From Anaerolineae bacterium (lineage in GTDB: Bacteria; Chloroflexota; Anaerolineae; Anaerolineales; E44-bin32), in the NCBI GenBank assembly GCA_030673735.1, contig DAOVIK010000055.1:1-8630 (forward strand): a stretch of DNA of 8,630 nucleotides. Direction: 5' to 3'. The position numbers and the translations under genes are program-made. Every line of letters starts with the position of its first letter. The stretch's first letter is position 1. Below are positions 1 to 7,102 of the stretch, one piece after another. The notes beneath the pieces are model-generated. The model was not told where the DNA came from. It ran no database searches and saw nothing but the letters and a program-made list of their open reading frames with translations.

Positions 1-104
1 CCGACGAAATCCAAGCATCTTCCCGCCAAGTGGACACATTCCAGCTTGAGTGGTGCCCGTCTTCCCTCCCAATTCCGTGCCTAAGGATTGGTTCTTGGTT
101 CAGG
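1..104. other. Left-edge stretch downstream of the phosphatase gene
   Basis: These 104 bases follow the stop codon of the receiver-PP2C gene on the minus strand. No stem-loop with a T-run was seen, so no intrinsic terminator can be called. The minus strand has two short reading frames that stay open to the left edge. One starts with ATG at about base 38 (MCPLGGKMLGFRR) and one with GTG at about base 36 (translating as VSTWREDAWISS). Neither has a convincing ribosome binding site at the right distance, and both are too short to judge. A fourth gene of the operon may begin here, but this is not shown. Confidence 0.3.
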
Positions 105-1256
105 CTAGGATTTGGGAGTTCGCGTGATTGTGATCAGGGTGATGTCATCAAAAGGTTGTGCATCGCCTACATATTCACTCAGCTTCCCAAGCAGAGCATC
201 CTGTACTTCTTGCGCCGGGAGTCCATGGTTGGTTTTCAGCTCCCTCACGAGCGCGTCCACACCGAATGGCACCCCATTCAAATCGCGCGCGTCAATCACA
301 CCATCGGAATAGATGACCAACATGTCATGGGGATCGATCCGGATCTGCTCATGTTTCCAAGTCTCTTCTTCCAGGACGCCAAGTGCCATGCCGGTTTTTT
401 TCAAGGTCTGGACTTCCGGCTCATCCACACCCTTGACATGAAAGGGCGGATTATGACCAGCGTTGCAGTACTTCAAGAGCCCCTTGCTTGGATCAAGTAT
501 TCCGTAGAAGACCGTGACGAAGTGCCCAGTCTTAATGTCCGATAGCAGACGTCGATTGGCGGCAGAAAGAACGCGCTCCGGATGCTTTGGGTGCTGGATT
601 GAGTAGGTGCGAATCAATGTGCGGCTCAGGACCATGTACAGAGCCGCTGCCATGCCCTTGTCAGCCACATCTGCTACCAAGATCCCATATTGTCCTTTTT
701 CAAATGGAATAAGGTCATAGAAATCGCCGGAGGTCTGCCTGGATTGCCTTAGGTTCGCCGCGATCTCCCAATCGGGTATGTCCAGAGGCGCGTCAGGCAA
801 GAAGCCGGACTGTACCTGCCACGCAAGCTCCAGTTCTTGCTCCATCTGCCTCGAATACTGGAGCTCCCTTTCGCGCAGTCGCTTCCCTTCTACGGAAGCA
901 GCGATACGTGCTTTGAGCAGCACTGGATCAAATGGCTTCGGAAGGTAATCTTCCGCGCCCAATTCTATGGCCCTTACGATGTTCTCCATATTGCTTAGCG
1001 CGGAGACTACAATGACAGGTATGTTACGCAACACCTGGTCAGACTTCAGGCGCTCCAAGACCTGAAATCCATCCATCTCCGGCATCAGAATATCCAGCAA
1101 GACCACGTCCGGGGATATCCTCGCTACCTGCTGCAATGCCTCCCGTCCGTTGCCGGCGCTGAATGTCTCGTAGCCCAAGTCCTCTAATTCCTGCTCAACA
1201 TAGTCAATGTTGATGGGTTCATCGTCAACGATGAGAACTCGTGCGGATATGCTCAC
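105..1256 (-). CDS. Response regulator with SpoIIE/RsbU-type PP2C phosphatase output
   Basis: This is a 383-residue cytosolic effector. Residues 6-120 form a receiver: acidic pocket D11-D12, phosphoacceptor D55 in LLDILMPEMDG, switch residue S85 and K107-P108. A helical, probably coiled-coil linker (about 123-150) leads to a SpoIIE-type PP2C domain (about 160-380). The metal-binding and core motifs are present: GDFYD (D178), ADVADKG (D196, D199), CNAGHNPP (264-271), YSDGVIDA (D318) and FDDIT (D370-D371). All key residues are intact, so an active serine/threonine phosphatase controlled by receiver phosphorylation is expected. In related systems (RsbU, RssB/HsbR-like proteins) the substrate is a STAS anti-sigma antagonist; none is visible here, so the target is inferred. 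The start is GTG, with GGAG (1264-1267) seven bases upstream. It is the last complete gene of the kinase operon, 60 bases after the lone receiver, and probably receives phosphate from that kinase. Confidence 0.93.
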   Translation of the reverse strand: MSISARVLIVDDEPINIDYVEQELEDLGYETFSAGNGREALQQVARISPDVVLLDILMPEMDGFQVLERLKSDQVLRNIPVIVVSALSNMENIVRAIELGAEDYLPKPFDPVLLKARIAASVEGKRLRERELQYSRQMEQELELAWQVQSGFLPDAPLDIPDWEIAANLRQSRQTSGDFYDLIPFEKGQYGILVADVADKGMAAALYMVLSRTLIRTYSIQHPKHPERVLSAANRRLLSDIKTGHFVTVFYGILDPSKGLLKYCNAGHNPPFHVKGVDEPEVQTLKKTGMALGVLEEETWKHEQIRIDPHDMLVIYSDGVIDARDLNGVPFGVDALVRELKTNHGLPAQEVQDALLGKLSEYVGDAQPFDDITLITITRTPKS

Positions 1257-1316
1257 GATCTATCTCCAATGCCATAAGCCGGGAAGCAGATAATCAGAGT
1301 GCCCATCAAGCGGCCA

Positions 1317-1685
1317 TCATTCATCGCCCAGCCACGTTTCCAGCTTCTCGAATAGCAGGTCTTCATCAAGCGGCTTCACTAGCCAATCATCGCAGCCACT
1401 TGCCATCGCTCGTTCCTCATCCCCTTTCATGGTCCGCGCTGTAAGAGCTATGATAGGGATGCTTGCCAAGCGTTGTTTCGCCTTTATGCGTCGGGTAGCT
1501 TCCCACCCATCGATCACAGGCAGGGAAAGATCCATAAGAATCAGATCCGGTCTCTCTCGCTCGGCCATGGTAATCCCCGATTCACCATCGGTTGCGATCA
1601 ACAACTTGTATCGATCCTCGAGAAGCTGAACTAACAGATCGATGTTCAATTCAACATCCTCGATCAGCAAGATGCGCTTCTTCAC
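1317..1685 (-). CDS. Stand-alone receiver protein (DivK/CheY-like)
   Basis: This protein of 122 residues is a single receiver domain with no output domain. The signature residues are present: E9-D10, phosphoacceptor D52 in LILMDLSLP, T82 and K104-P105. Such proteins act as phosphate shuttles or as docking regulators that bind a partner when phosphorylated. The start is GTG and overlaps the stop codon of the upstream kinase gene by four bases (GTGA, 1682-1685), which suggests translational coupling and tight stoichiometry with the kinase. A GGAGG lies about 13 bases upstream, which is rather far, so re-initiation after the kinase stop may matter more than an independent site. It may relay phosphate from the kinase to the receiver-phosphatase, or compete for phosphate as a sink. 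The sequence does not say which. Confidence 0.92.
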   Translation of the reverse strand: MKKRILLIEDVELNIDLLVQLLEDRYKLLIATDGESGITMAERERPDLILMDLSLPVIDGWEATRRIKAKQRLASIPIIALTARTMKGDEERAMASGCDDWLVKPLDEDLLFEKLETWLGDE

Positions 1686-4600
1686 TGCGGTTCCAGATCC
1701 TCCCCCAGTTGGTATGCTAGCAACGCGCGGCGCAAATCCTGCAGCAATTGTTCCGTGGTCAGCCCCTCCTTCTTTCGTGCGGAGATTATCCGCTCATGTA
1801 GCCAGTTCTCCTCATCCTCGGTGAGTTTCTTAGCAGTTAGCACCAGAATGGGAATAGTGTGGAGTTCTTTATCCTGGCGCAGATGCTCGATCACGGCGAA
1901 ACCGTCCATGCGAGGCATCAGCAGGTCAAGCAAAATAACGTCGGGCCGGCTGAGAGAGATGGCTTCAAGTGCCTTCTTCCCGTCCTCTGCAGAAGTGATC
2001 TGGTAGGGTTCCTCTTCCAGGAGTTGCCTTACCAGGTCAATGACCTTTGGGTCATCATCCACGGCCAGTAGGCTGATTGGCTGCCGATCTAGGTCGGTGA
2101 TTCCCTCCAGAACGCGCATCAGGCTATCCCGATTGAAGGGCTTCACGAGGTAATCGTAGGCGCCAAGTCGATAGCCTCGCTTTTTGTCGTCCACAACTGA
2201 TAAGACAATCACGGGAATGTCACGCGTGACTGGATCTGTCTTCAATTCACTGAGAATTTCCCACCCGCTTTCTCGAGGAAAGAGAATGTCCAGTATGATG
2301 ACGTCCGGCCGCAGGCTCCGCGCTTTCTCCAAGCCTTCCTCCCCACTGCAGGCCTCGCTGACTCGGTATCCGGCTTCGCTCAAGTTCTCCTGCAAGAGAT
2401 CAATCGTGTTCGGATCATCATCGATTGCCAGCACAAGCGGAAGATGCTCTTCTGAGGCGGAGGGCGCATCTTCTCGTGCGTCGGAAATGACGGCAACCTC
2501 GGATCCGGAATACCGCAGAGGAATGACAAGCGTGAAGGTTGAACCCACACCTACTGTACTTTCAACGGATATTTCGCCGTTCAAGAGATGGGCCAAATGG
2601 CGACTGATGGAGAGGCCAAGTCCTGTGCCCCCATGTTTGCGGGTCGTGCTCGTGTCGACCTGTTGGAATTCCTCGAAGATGCGCTCCAAGTCGTCCTCGG
2701 GAATCCCTATTCCGCTATCTGCAACCGCAAGCATAAGCTTGTCTTCATGGCGCCTGGCTGTAGTTGTGATCACTCCTTGCTTCGTGAACTTGATCGCATT
2801 GCCCAAGAGATTGATCAAGATCTGGCGCACCTTGTCCTGATCGGTGTACAGATGGGGTAGGCCTGATTCGATCTCCATATTCAGCTGCAGATGGTGAGAT
2901 TTGGCGAGCGGGCGAACCGTTTCCAGACATGCCTCAACCAGTGACTCGATGCCGAACGTGGTGGTCTGAACATCGACGCGCCCGGCTTCGATCTTGGATA
3001 AATCCAAGACAGAATTAATCAGGTCAAGAAGATGATCGGCGCTGCCCAAGACTTTGTCGAGGTTCTCTGCTTGCTTCTGTGGCAGTACATCCCCAGAACG
3101 ACGCTTCACCAAGCGTGTGAATCCAATGATTGCATTGAGTGGAGTGCGCAGTTCATGACTCATGTTCGCCAGGAACGTGCTCTTTGCCTGACTTGCGGCT
3201 TCCGCATCTTCCTTGGATTGACGCAGCTCCTCCTCGATTCGCACCCGCTCCGAGATATCATGGTAGATGGCGATAAATCCTACCTTCTTACCTCCAACAA
3301 TTACCGGAAGGGCTAGTAGCTCCACATCGACCAGGGAGCCATCCTTGCGGACACGCTGGGTCGTGGTGTTTACGCGGCCGACTTCGATGACCTCCTTTGT
3401 ATAGCCGAGCGCTTCAGATCTGAAAAGCGAATCCTTGGCTACGATATCGTCAAGATTCTGCCCAATGACTTCTTCCTGGGTGTAGCCGAAGAGCACCTCC
3501 GCCATGGGATTCCATGACACGATCGTTCCCACCAAATCGGCGGTCACCACTGCGACAGGATTGTTCACGAGGAGAGATTCGTAGTACTCCTTCTGGTGGC
3601 GGATTTCCTCCTCGATCTTCCTGCGCTCGCCGATCTCGCGCTGCGCCTGGTCGAACAGTCTGGCGTTCTCAATTGCGATAGCAGCCTGCCGCGCGAACAT
3701 GGTTAGGAGATGCATATCTGCTTCATCGAACTTGCGCTCAGGGTCGATTGTTGCCGTGGTGAATACTCCTATCAGCCTTCCGCCAACCTTCAATGGCGCA
3801 GCCACAGTGGCGTGTATGTGGCTATACGCAGACAAGCCCTTCTCCCATGTCTGGTAGTCATCCACGATCATGGGCTTCTTTTCACTTGCCACCATACCCA
3901 TAATGCCTTCACCGACATCATGCCGCGAACCTACGAAATCCTCGCCCAAGTTGTAGCTCACCACGATGTGGATTTCCTGCTTCTCCTCATCAATGAGCCC
4001 CAATTCCCCACCCGTGCTATGCAAAAGTGCAGCCGCACGTTCCACGATGATTTGGAGCAAGGAAGGCAGTTCCAATTCGGCTGTGATGTCAGAAAGCGTG
4101 TGGTGTAGAGCTTTCAATTCGTCGGCACGTCGTTGTTCTGCGGCCAGTAGACGCGCTTTATCGATAGCGACACCCGCCTGCTGCGCAGCGGCAGTAAGAA
4201 CCTTGAAATCGTCTTTATCAAACGCATCGATCTCCTTGCTCTCGGCGACAAGAACACCGAGAACCTCCCCCCCAATGCGCACAGGAACATCCACCTCTGA
4301 ACCCCCAGCCCCATACGAGAAGCGCGGATCCTTCCAAACATCCGGTGTATATTGAAGTTCCCCAGTCTGCAGAGGCCGTTCACTCAATCCCCGCCCGACT
4401 AGAATTCGTCGGACGGGGTCGTCATAGCCGAAACCGGCAACGTGTATTCGATCACCAGTCTCAATATCCAACATGAGCAACGCCACGACATCGTAGCCCA
4501 GCTCATCGTGCAAGCCGGTCACAACACGCCAGTAAATCTGCTCTTCATCCACGGCCGCTGCAAGCTCTGAACTGAGCCTCAGTAGGGCAGTTTGCTTTTT

Positions 4601-4720
4601 CAGCCGAGCACGTTCTACTGCCAGCAACTCCTCGCGGTCCTTCTTGGCTCGCTCGCGTTCTATGGAACGAGCCTCCGCGGCAGATGTCAGCCGCTTCAAG
4701 AGTTTTTTCAGCGAATTCAT
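1682..4720 (-). CDS. Cytosolic hybrid histidine kinase, GAF-GAF-PAS-HisKA-HATPase-REC-REC
   Basis: This 1012-residue sensor kinase has no signal peptide or membrane helix, so it should sense intracellular cues. A charged, probably coiled-coil N-terminus (about 10-48) is followed by GAF1 (about 55-190), GAF2 (about 215-355), a helical linker and PAS (about 378-490). HisKA has its phosphoacceptor H522 in SHELRTPLN. The ATPase domain has its N box at N641, G1 at DSGIGIP (668-674) and G2 at GGTGLGLS (697-704). Receiver 1 (about 762-872) has D767-D769, D811, S841 and K860-P861. Receiver 2 (about 882-1000) has D888-D890 and D932, but no Lys-Pro; a lysine in RKKEG (K983/K984) probably takes that role. 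No HPt domain is present. The ligands of the GAF and PAS domains cannot be read from sequence. The start is ATG, with GGAG (4732-4735) 11 bases upstream, which is somewhat distant; no nearer in-frame alternative was found. It heads the three-gene signalling operon. Confidence 0.95.
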   Translation of the reverse strand: MNSLKKLLKRLTSAAEARSIERERAKKDREELLAVERARLKKQTALLRLSSELAAAVDEEQIYWRVVTGLHDELGYDVVALLMLDIETGDRIHVAGFGYDDPVRRILVGRGLSERPLQTGELQYTPDVWKDPRFSYGAGGSEVDVPVRIGGEVLGVLVAESKEIDAFDKDDFKVLTAAAQQAGVAIDKARLLAAEQRRADELKALHHTLSDITAELELPSLLQIIVERAAALLHSTGGELGLIDEEKQEIHIVVSYNLGEDFVGSRHDVGEGIMGMVASEKKPMIVDDYQTWEKGLSAYSHIHATVAAPLKVGGRLIGVFTTATIDPERKFDEADMHLLTMFARQAAIAIENARLFDQAQREIGERRKIEEEIRHQKEYYESLLVNNPVAVVTADLVGTIVSWNPMAEVLFGYTQEEVIGQNLDDIVAKDSLFRSEALGYTKEVIEVGRVNTTTQRVRKDGSLVDVELLALPVIVGGKKVGFIAIYHDISERVRIEEELRQSKEDAEAASQAKSTFLANMSHELRTPLNAIIGFTRLVKRRSGDVLPQKQAENLDKVLGSADHLLDLINSVLDLSKIEAGRVDVQTTTFGIESLVEACLETVRPLAKSHHLQLNMEIESGLPHLYTDQDKVRQILINLLGNAIKFTKQGVITTTARRHEDKLMLAVADSGIGIPEDDLERIFEEFQQVDTSTTRKHGGTGLGLSISRHLAHLLNGEISVESTVGVGSTFTLVIPLRYSGSEVAVISDAREDAPSASEEHLPLVLAIDDDPNTIDLLQENLSEAGYRVSEACSGEEGLEKARSLRPDVIILDILFPRESGWEILSELKTDPVTRDIPVIVLSVVDDKKRGYRLGAYDYLVKPFNRDSLMRVLEGITDLDRQPISLLAVDDDPKVIDLVRQLLEEEPYQITSAEDGKKALEAISLSRPDVILLDLLMPRMDGFAVIEHLRQDKELHTIPILVLTAKKLTEDEENWLHERIISARKKEGLTTEQLLQDLRRALLAYQLGEDLEPQ

Positions 4721-4846
4721 GACGTGTGCATCTCCGAACCTCCACTGCCCTTCCGACGGATCGTATCTTCAAATGCAGTTCGATTTGAGTATACGCCATT
4801 CCCGCACCAATGCTCTTGGGGGAGTAGGTGTTGTAGCCCTCCTAAA

Positions 4847-4859
4847 CACTTCCGAAGTG
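4847..4859. repeat. Dyad CACTTC-C-GAAGTG upstream of the kinase gene
   Basis: This is a perfect inverted repeat with 6-base arms around a single central C, about 130 bases upstream of the kinase start codon. The one-base centre rules out a stable RNA hairpin and fits a protein-binding dyad better. No regulator for it can be named, and a chance match is possible. Confidence 0.3.
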
Positions 4860-4978
4860 CGGCGACGTGAGCACGAAGACACCCGTGCAAGCAGATTCCA
4901 TTCCAGGGGCTCCCTGAAGCTGTCCTCGGCTTCATCGCGACATCCTGAATTTCAGCGATTCTAATGCAAGCCGTGGTG

Positions 4979-4994
4979 CATCTATATACAGATG
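4979..4994. repeat. Near-palindrome CATCT-ATATAC-AGATG around a TATATA box
   Basis: This is a 16-base dyad with 5-base perfect arms and one mismatched pair in the centre. Read on the minus strand it contains TATATA, a possible -10 element of the kinase operon, about 260 bases upstream of the start codon. An operator overlapping a promoter is possible, but no matching -35 was seen. Confidence 0.25.
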
Positions 4995-5036
4995 GGAGGG
5001 AGCAATAGGTTGCATACAAGCTGCGCAGGGCAAGGT

Positions 5037-5438
5037 CTATTTCGGGGAAAGTGATGCAGGGTCAAATGCCGCAGAGCGGATAATCAATTGCTCGAGGTAT
5101 TCCCATGGTGCGGATTCATATGACTCCAACCGGATATAGCGCTTGGCCAGTCGCTTCCCTTCAAGCATGCCTTCCGGATCTTTCAGGAAGGCTCCGTGGA
5201 CGAAGGCAAGACGAACGTGATCGTCGTGGAATTCGATCCCGCAAATCCCTGCCTTAACTGGCCCACCCCGGCTACGGTCATAGTAGCTCAATCCCTTCCA
5301 CAGGATTCTCTCCGATGCCTGTGGAGCAACCGAAGCGACCAAGTTTCTCAACTCAAGGGCGATGTCCCTTAATTGCTTTGGCCTGTGCTGCAAGAATCTC
5401 TCAACCTCGAGCAGCGACAGAAACTCTCCCCGGGTCAT
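5037..5438 (-). CDS. DUF1801-type small protein
   Basis: With the start chosen here the product has 133 residues. The core resembles DUF1801 (YdhG-like) proteins: an N-terminal helix (FLQHRPKQLRDIALELRNLV), then the typical P-x-A-x-E-x-I-x-W-K-G-x-S-Y-Y segment (APQASERILWKGLSYY), a beta strand region (CGIEFHDDHVRLAF) and a C-terminal helix after the K-R-Y-I-R segment. The family is small, soluble and poorly characterised; some members are annotated as iron chaperones, on thin evidence, so I assign no function. A longer reading from a TTG codon at 5459 would add seven residues. The ATG at 5438 is preferred because AGGA (5445-5448) lies six bases upstream. It is followed on the minus strand by the gene-poor leader of the kinase operon, with no clear terminator. 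Confidence 0.8.
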   Translation of the reverse strand: MTRGEFLSLLEVERFLQHRPKQLRDIALELRNLVASVAPQASERILWKGLSYYDRSRGGPVKAGICGIEFHDDHVRLAFVHGAFLKDPEGMLEGKRLAKRYIRLESYESAPWEYLEQLIIRSAAFDPASLSPK

Positions 5439-5444
5439 GGGGCT

Positions 5445-5448
5445 TCCT
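5445..5448 (-). promoter_or_regulatory. Ribosome binding site that sets the DUF1801-type gene start
   Basis: Minus-strand AGGA sits six bases before the ATG at 5438. It lies downstream of the alternative TTG start at 5459, which therefore looks unused. It is overlapped by a short dyad, CCTT-TCC-AAGG (5446-5456). Confidence 0.6.
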
Positions 5449-5533
5449 TTCCAAGGCAAGAATTGGATGCCACTTCACTGCCTGTACGGCTTTCTCACTT
5501 AGTGAAAGGCATCCTGCGACAGCGCTTATGCTG

Positions 5534-6034
5534 CTAGCTTTCGCTCGCGATCCAGTTGGATATGGTTTCCCGGTGTTCCTCGTAATGCATCCAGGTGTTC
5601 CCCGCAACCAGGTGCCAGATCGGATCCCCCTTGCGCCACTCAAACCGACCGGGGACAAGCAGATCACTCTCCTCCATCGCCGTTACGGTTTCAACTCCCT
5701 TGTTGTGGATCTCGCCAAACTCAATCAGCACATCATCGAGAGTCTTGTCCTTATTCTCTTGGTGAAGCTGCTCGTTGAAAAGATCCAGGTCATCCCAAGA
5801 CTCTCCCGGCGAGGGTCTCTGAGGGGTTTCACCGCGCAGAGACTCTTCCAGCCACTGGATCATGAGCTTCTCCCAAGCTGTGATATGAGCCATGATGTCT
5901 TTCACTGTCCAAGTGGTTTCCACTCCCACGTGCGTCTTCGTTTCGCGATCCACTTGATCAAGAATAGCTCCAAGAGATTCCCATTCGGTGTTGATTAGAT
6001 CCAGCATTTCCTTCTTTGAGATTTCCAGGGTCAT
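5534..6034 (-). CDS. DinB-like four-helix-bundle protein (DUF1706/ClbS-DfsB type)
   Basis: The product has 166 residues and is mostly helical, with no signal peptide. The N-terminus (SKKEMLDLINTEWESLGAIL) and the segment TWTVKDIMAHITAWEKLMIQWL carry the pattern of the DUF1706/ClbS/DfsB branch of the DinB superfamily. Candidate metal-site histidines are H50 in the MAHITAWE segment and H150 and H154 near the C-terminus (MHYEEHRE), spaced as in DinB folds. Family members include thiol-dependent transferases and ClbS, which inactivates colibactin, but most have no known substrate, so only the fold is assigned. GGAG (6043-6046) lies eight bases before the ATG, preceded by a small hairpin. It lies between the alpha/beta hydrolase gene upstream (99-base gap) and the DUF1801-type gene downstream (95-base gap). 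Co-transcription is plausible but unproven. Confidence 0.85.
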   Translation of the reverse strand: MTLEISKKEMLDLINTEWESLGAILDQVDRETKTHVGVETTWTVKDIMAHITAWEKLMIQWLEESLRGETPQRPSPGESWDDLDLFNEQLHQENKDKTLDDVLIEFGEIHNKGVETVTAMEESDLLVPGRFEWRKGDPIWHLVAGNTWMHYEEHRETISNWIASES

Positions 6035-6049
6035 CGGCGATACTCCATG

Positions 6050-6064
6050 GCCAATCCACTTGGC
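6050..6064. repeat. Small hairpin GCCAA-TCCAC-TTGGC beside the DinB-like gene SD
   Basis: Five-base perfect arms with a five-base loop lie three bases upstream of the GGAG ribosome binding site of the DinB-like gene. It could affect translation initiation. A chance dyad is equally possible. Confidence 0.3.
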
Positions 6065-6133
6065 GGATTCATTGTTGCCGAGGCTTAGATATCAACTAGC
6101 CATCCCCCCGTCTGCCCAGCGAACCGCTCGGTT

Positions 6134-6967
6134 TCAGATATGCTCACCTAGCCACGCCTGCATGTCGGCAAATACCTGATCCCTCTCGGGTTCGTTGAAG
6201 ATTTCGTGGTACAGACCGGGATAGATCTTGAGGGTCTTGTCGCTCGAGCCGATGATGTCATGCAAAAGCTGCGCGCCGTCGGGATCAACAAGCTTGTCCT
6301 CGCTGCCTTGCATGATCAACACCGGCATGACGATCTCGGCCGCCTCCAACCGAAGTCGCTGCATCGCCTTGAGAAGCTCAGCCGCCAGACGCGCGGTTGC
6401 CTTTCCTCGATAAACCAACGGATCATTCTCATAAGCTTGCACCACGGCCGGATCGCGGCTGACTCCCTCCGCATCGACCGATTGCACCCCAGCTTTGGGA
6501 AGGATAACGGCCAACAGCTTACTCATGAGGATTAGCAGCGGGGATATTTCGTCTGGAACCTTTGAGGCGGGTCCAGAAACTATCAATCCCGCCAAATTGG
6601 GCTTGTGGGAAAGCGAGAATAGCGGGGCGATCAGGCCTCCCATGCTATGACCAACCAGGAAGATGGGTTTATCTGGATGCCAGCTCTCAACCATGGAGTG
6701 ATACGTCGCGAGCGTGTCGAGGTAGTCATCGAAGGTCTGCACGAAAGCTCGCGTGCCATCCGACTTCCCATGCCCCAGGTAATCGATGCCATAGATCGCA
6801 TAGCCCAAAGGCACGAAGTGATTGACAACGTTCAAGTAGCGACCACTATGTTCGGCCAAGCCATGCGCGATGAGCAAAACGGCCTTAAGGTCACTCTCTG
6901 GCGTCCATGATTGATAGTAGATCCGTGATCCCCGAACGCCTTCGAAGAAGCCTTCTTGATGATTCAT
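6134..6967 (-). CDS. Alpha/beta hydrolase, monoacylglycerol-lipase-like (Hydrolase_4)
   Basis: This 277-residue protein has the length and layout of bacterial monoacylglycerol lipases and lysophospholipase-like hydrolases. Visible motifs are the oxyanion-loop segment AHGLAEHSGRY (H35-G36), IDYLGHGKSDG (61-71), the nucleophile elbow GHSMGG with S108, the acid D224 in MQGSEDKLVDP and the base H254 in GLYHEIFNEPERD. The full catalytic triad and the family-typical sequence around each residue support an active serine hydrolase on monoglycerides or similar esters. The exact substrate is inferred. No signal peptide is seen, so it should be cytosolic or loosely membrane-associated through its cap region (about 135-205). 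The ATG is preceded by a very strong AGGAGG (6972-6977), four bases away, so high translation is likely. The gap of 135 bases from the upstream 91-residue gene could hold its own promoter, but no clear hexamer pair was found. Confidence 0.92.
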   Translation of the reverse strand: MNHQEGFFEGVRGSRIYYQSWTPESDLKAVLLIAHGLAEHSGRYLNVVNHFVPLGYAIYGIDYLGHGKSDGTRAFVQTFDDYLDTLATYHSMVESWHPDKPIFLVGHSMGGLIAPLFSLSHKPNLAGLIVSGPASKVPDEISPLLILMSKLLAVILPKAGVQSVDAEGVSRDPAVVQAYENDPLVYRGKATARLAAELLKAMQRLRLEAAEIVMPVLIMQGSEDKLVDPDGAQLLHDIIGSSDKTLKIYPGLYHEIFNEPERDQVFADMQAWLGEHI

Positions 6968-6970
6968 ATC

Positions 6971-6977
6971 TCCTCCT
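6971..6977 (-). promoter_or_regulatory. Strong Shine-Dalgarno AGGAGGA of the hydrolase gene
   Basis: Minus-strand AGGAGGA lies three to four bases upstream of the ATG. It is near-perfectly complementary to the 16S rRNA 3' end, with slightly short spacing. It confirms the start at 6967. Confidence 0.75.
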
Positions 6978-7061
6978 AATTATCAAGATTGTTAGGTTGA
7001 ATGACTAGCAAATCAGTTCAGCGATCGGCTCAGCATAACCGAGTGCATCATCGCACACGAA

Positions 7062-7080
7062 AGCCTACACCATCAAGGCT
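7062..7080 (-). terminator. Weak stem-loop downstream of the 91-residue membrane protein gene
   Basis: Arms AGCCT (7062-7066) and AGGCT (7076-7080) form a five-base stem with a nine-base loop, followed on the minus strand by TTT. It is placed where a terminator for the upstream membrane-protein genes would be expected. The stem is short and the T-run minimal, so this is a weak call. Confidence 0.25.
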
Positions 7081-7102
7081 ATCTGACAAATGCATTCTGA
7101 AG

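Larger units (their letters stand above)
4721..5036. promoter_or_regulatory. Gene-poor leader upstream of the kinase operon
   Basis: These 316 bases separate the kinase gene from the DUF1801-type gene upstream. No convincing gene was found. The stretch should hold the kinase promoter and any regulator sites. Minus-strand -10-like hexamers are TATACT (4788-4793) and TATATA (4983-4988). Neither has a good -35 hexamer at 16-18 bases, so no promoter can be fixed. Two dyads lie here and are listed separately. A 100-residue minus frame (4717-5019) ends in an ATGA overlap with the kinase start, but its Cys-, Arg- and His-rich composition does not look like a protein. Confidence 0.4.

Noticed and set aside
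30..545. 171-codon plus-strand frame opposite the phosphatase gene
   Set aside because: It lies antisense to the clearly conserved PP2C domain and shows no recognisable motif, so it is a shadow of the real gene.
1304..1373. Ten-base direct repeat CATCAAGCGG (1304-1313 and 1364-1373)
   Set aside because: The second copy lies inside the lone receiver's coding sequence and the first in the short gap. No symmetry or further copies were seen, so chance is likely.
2184..2840. 218-codon plus-strand frame opposite the kinase
   Set aside because: It is Ser/Arg-rich and antisense to the ATPase and receiver domains, so it is a shadow frame.
4717..5019. 100-residue minus-strand frame overlapping the kinase start by ATGA
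   Set aside because: The overlap looks operon-like, but the translation is rich in Cys, Arg, His and Trp with no protein-like pattern, and no good SD was seen. It is kept only as part of a finding, not as a gene.
5439..5459. TTG start that would lengthen the DUF1801-type protein by seven residues
   Set aside because: The ATG at 5438 has AGGA at the ideal distance, and that site lies downstream of the TTG.
6121..6134. AACCG-CT-CGGTT dyad at the hydrolase stop codon as a terminator
   Set aside because: The loop is only two bases and no T-run follows on the minus strand.
7021..7054. GCGAT...ATCGC and TCGG...CCGA pairing between the hydrolase and the 91-residue gene
   Set aside because: The arms are short and interrupted and the loop large. 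It was not strong enough to call a structure.
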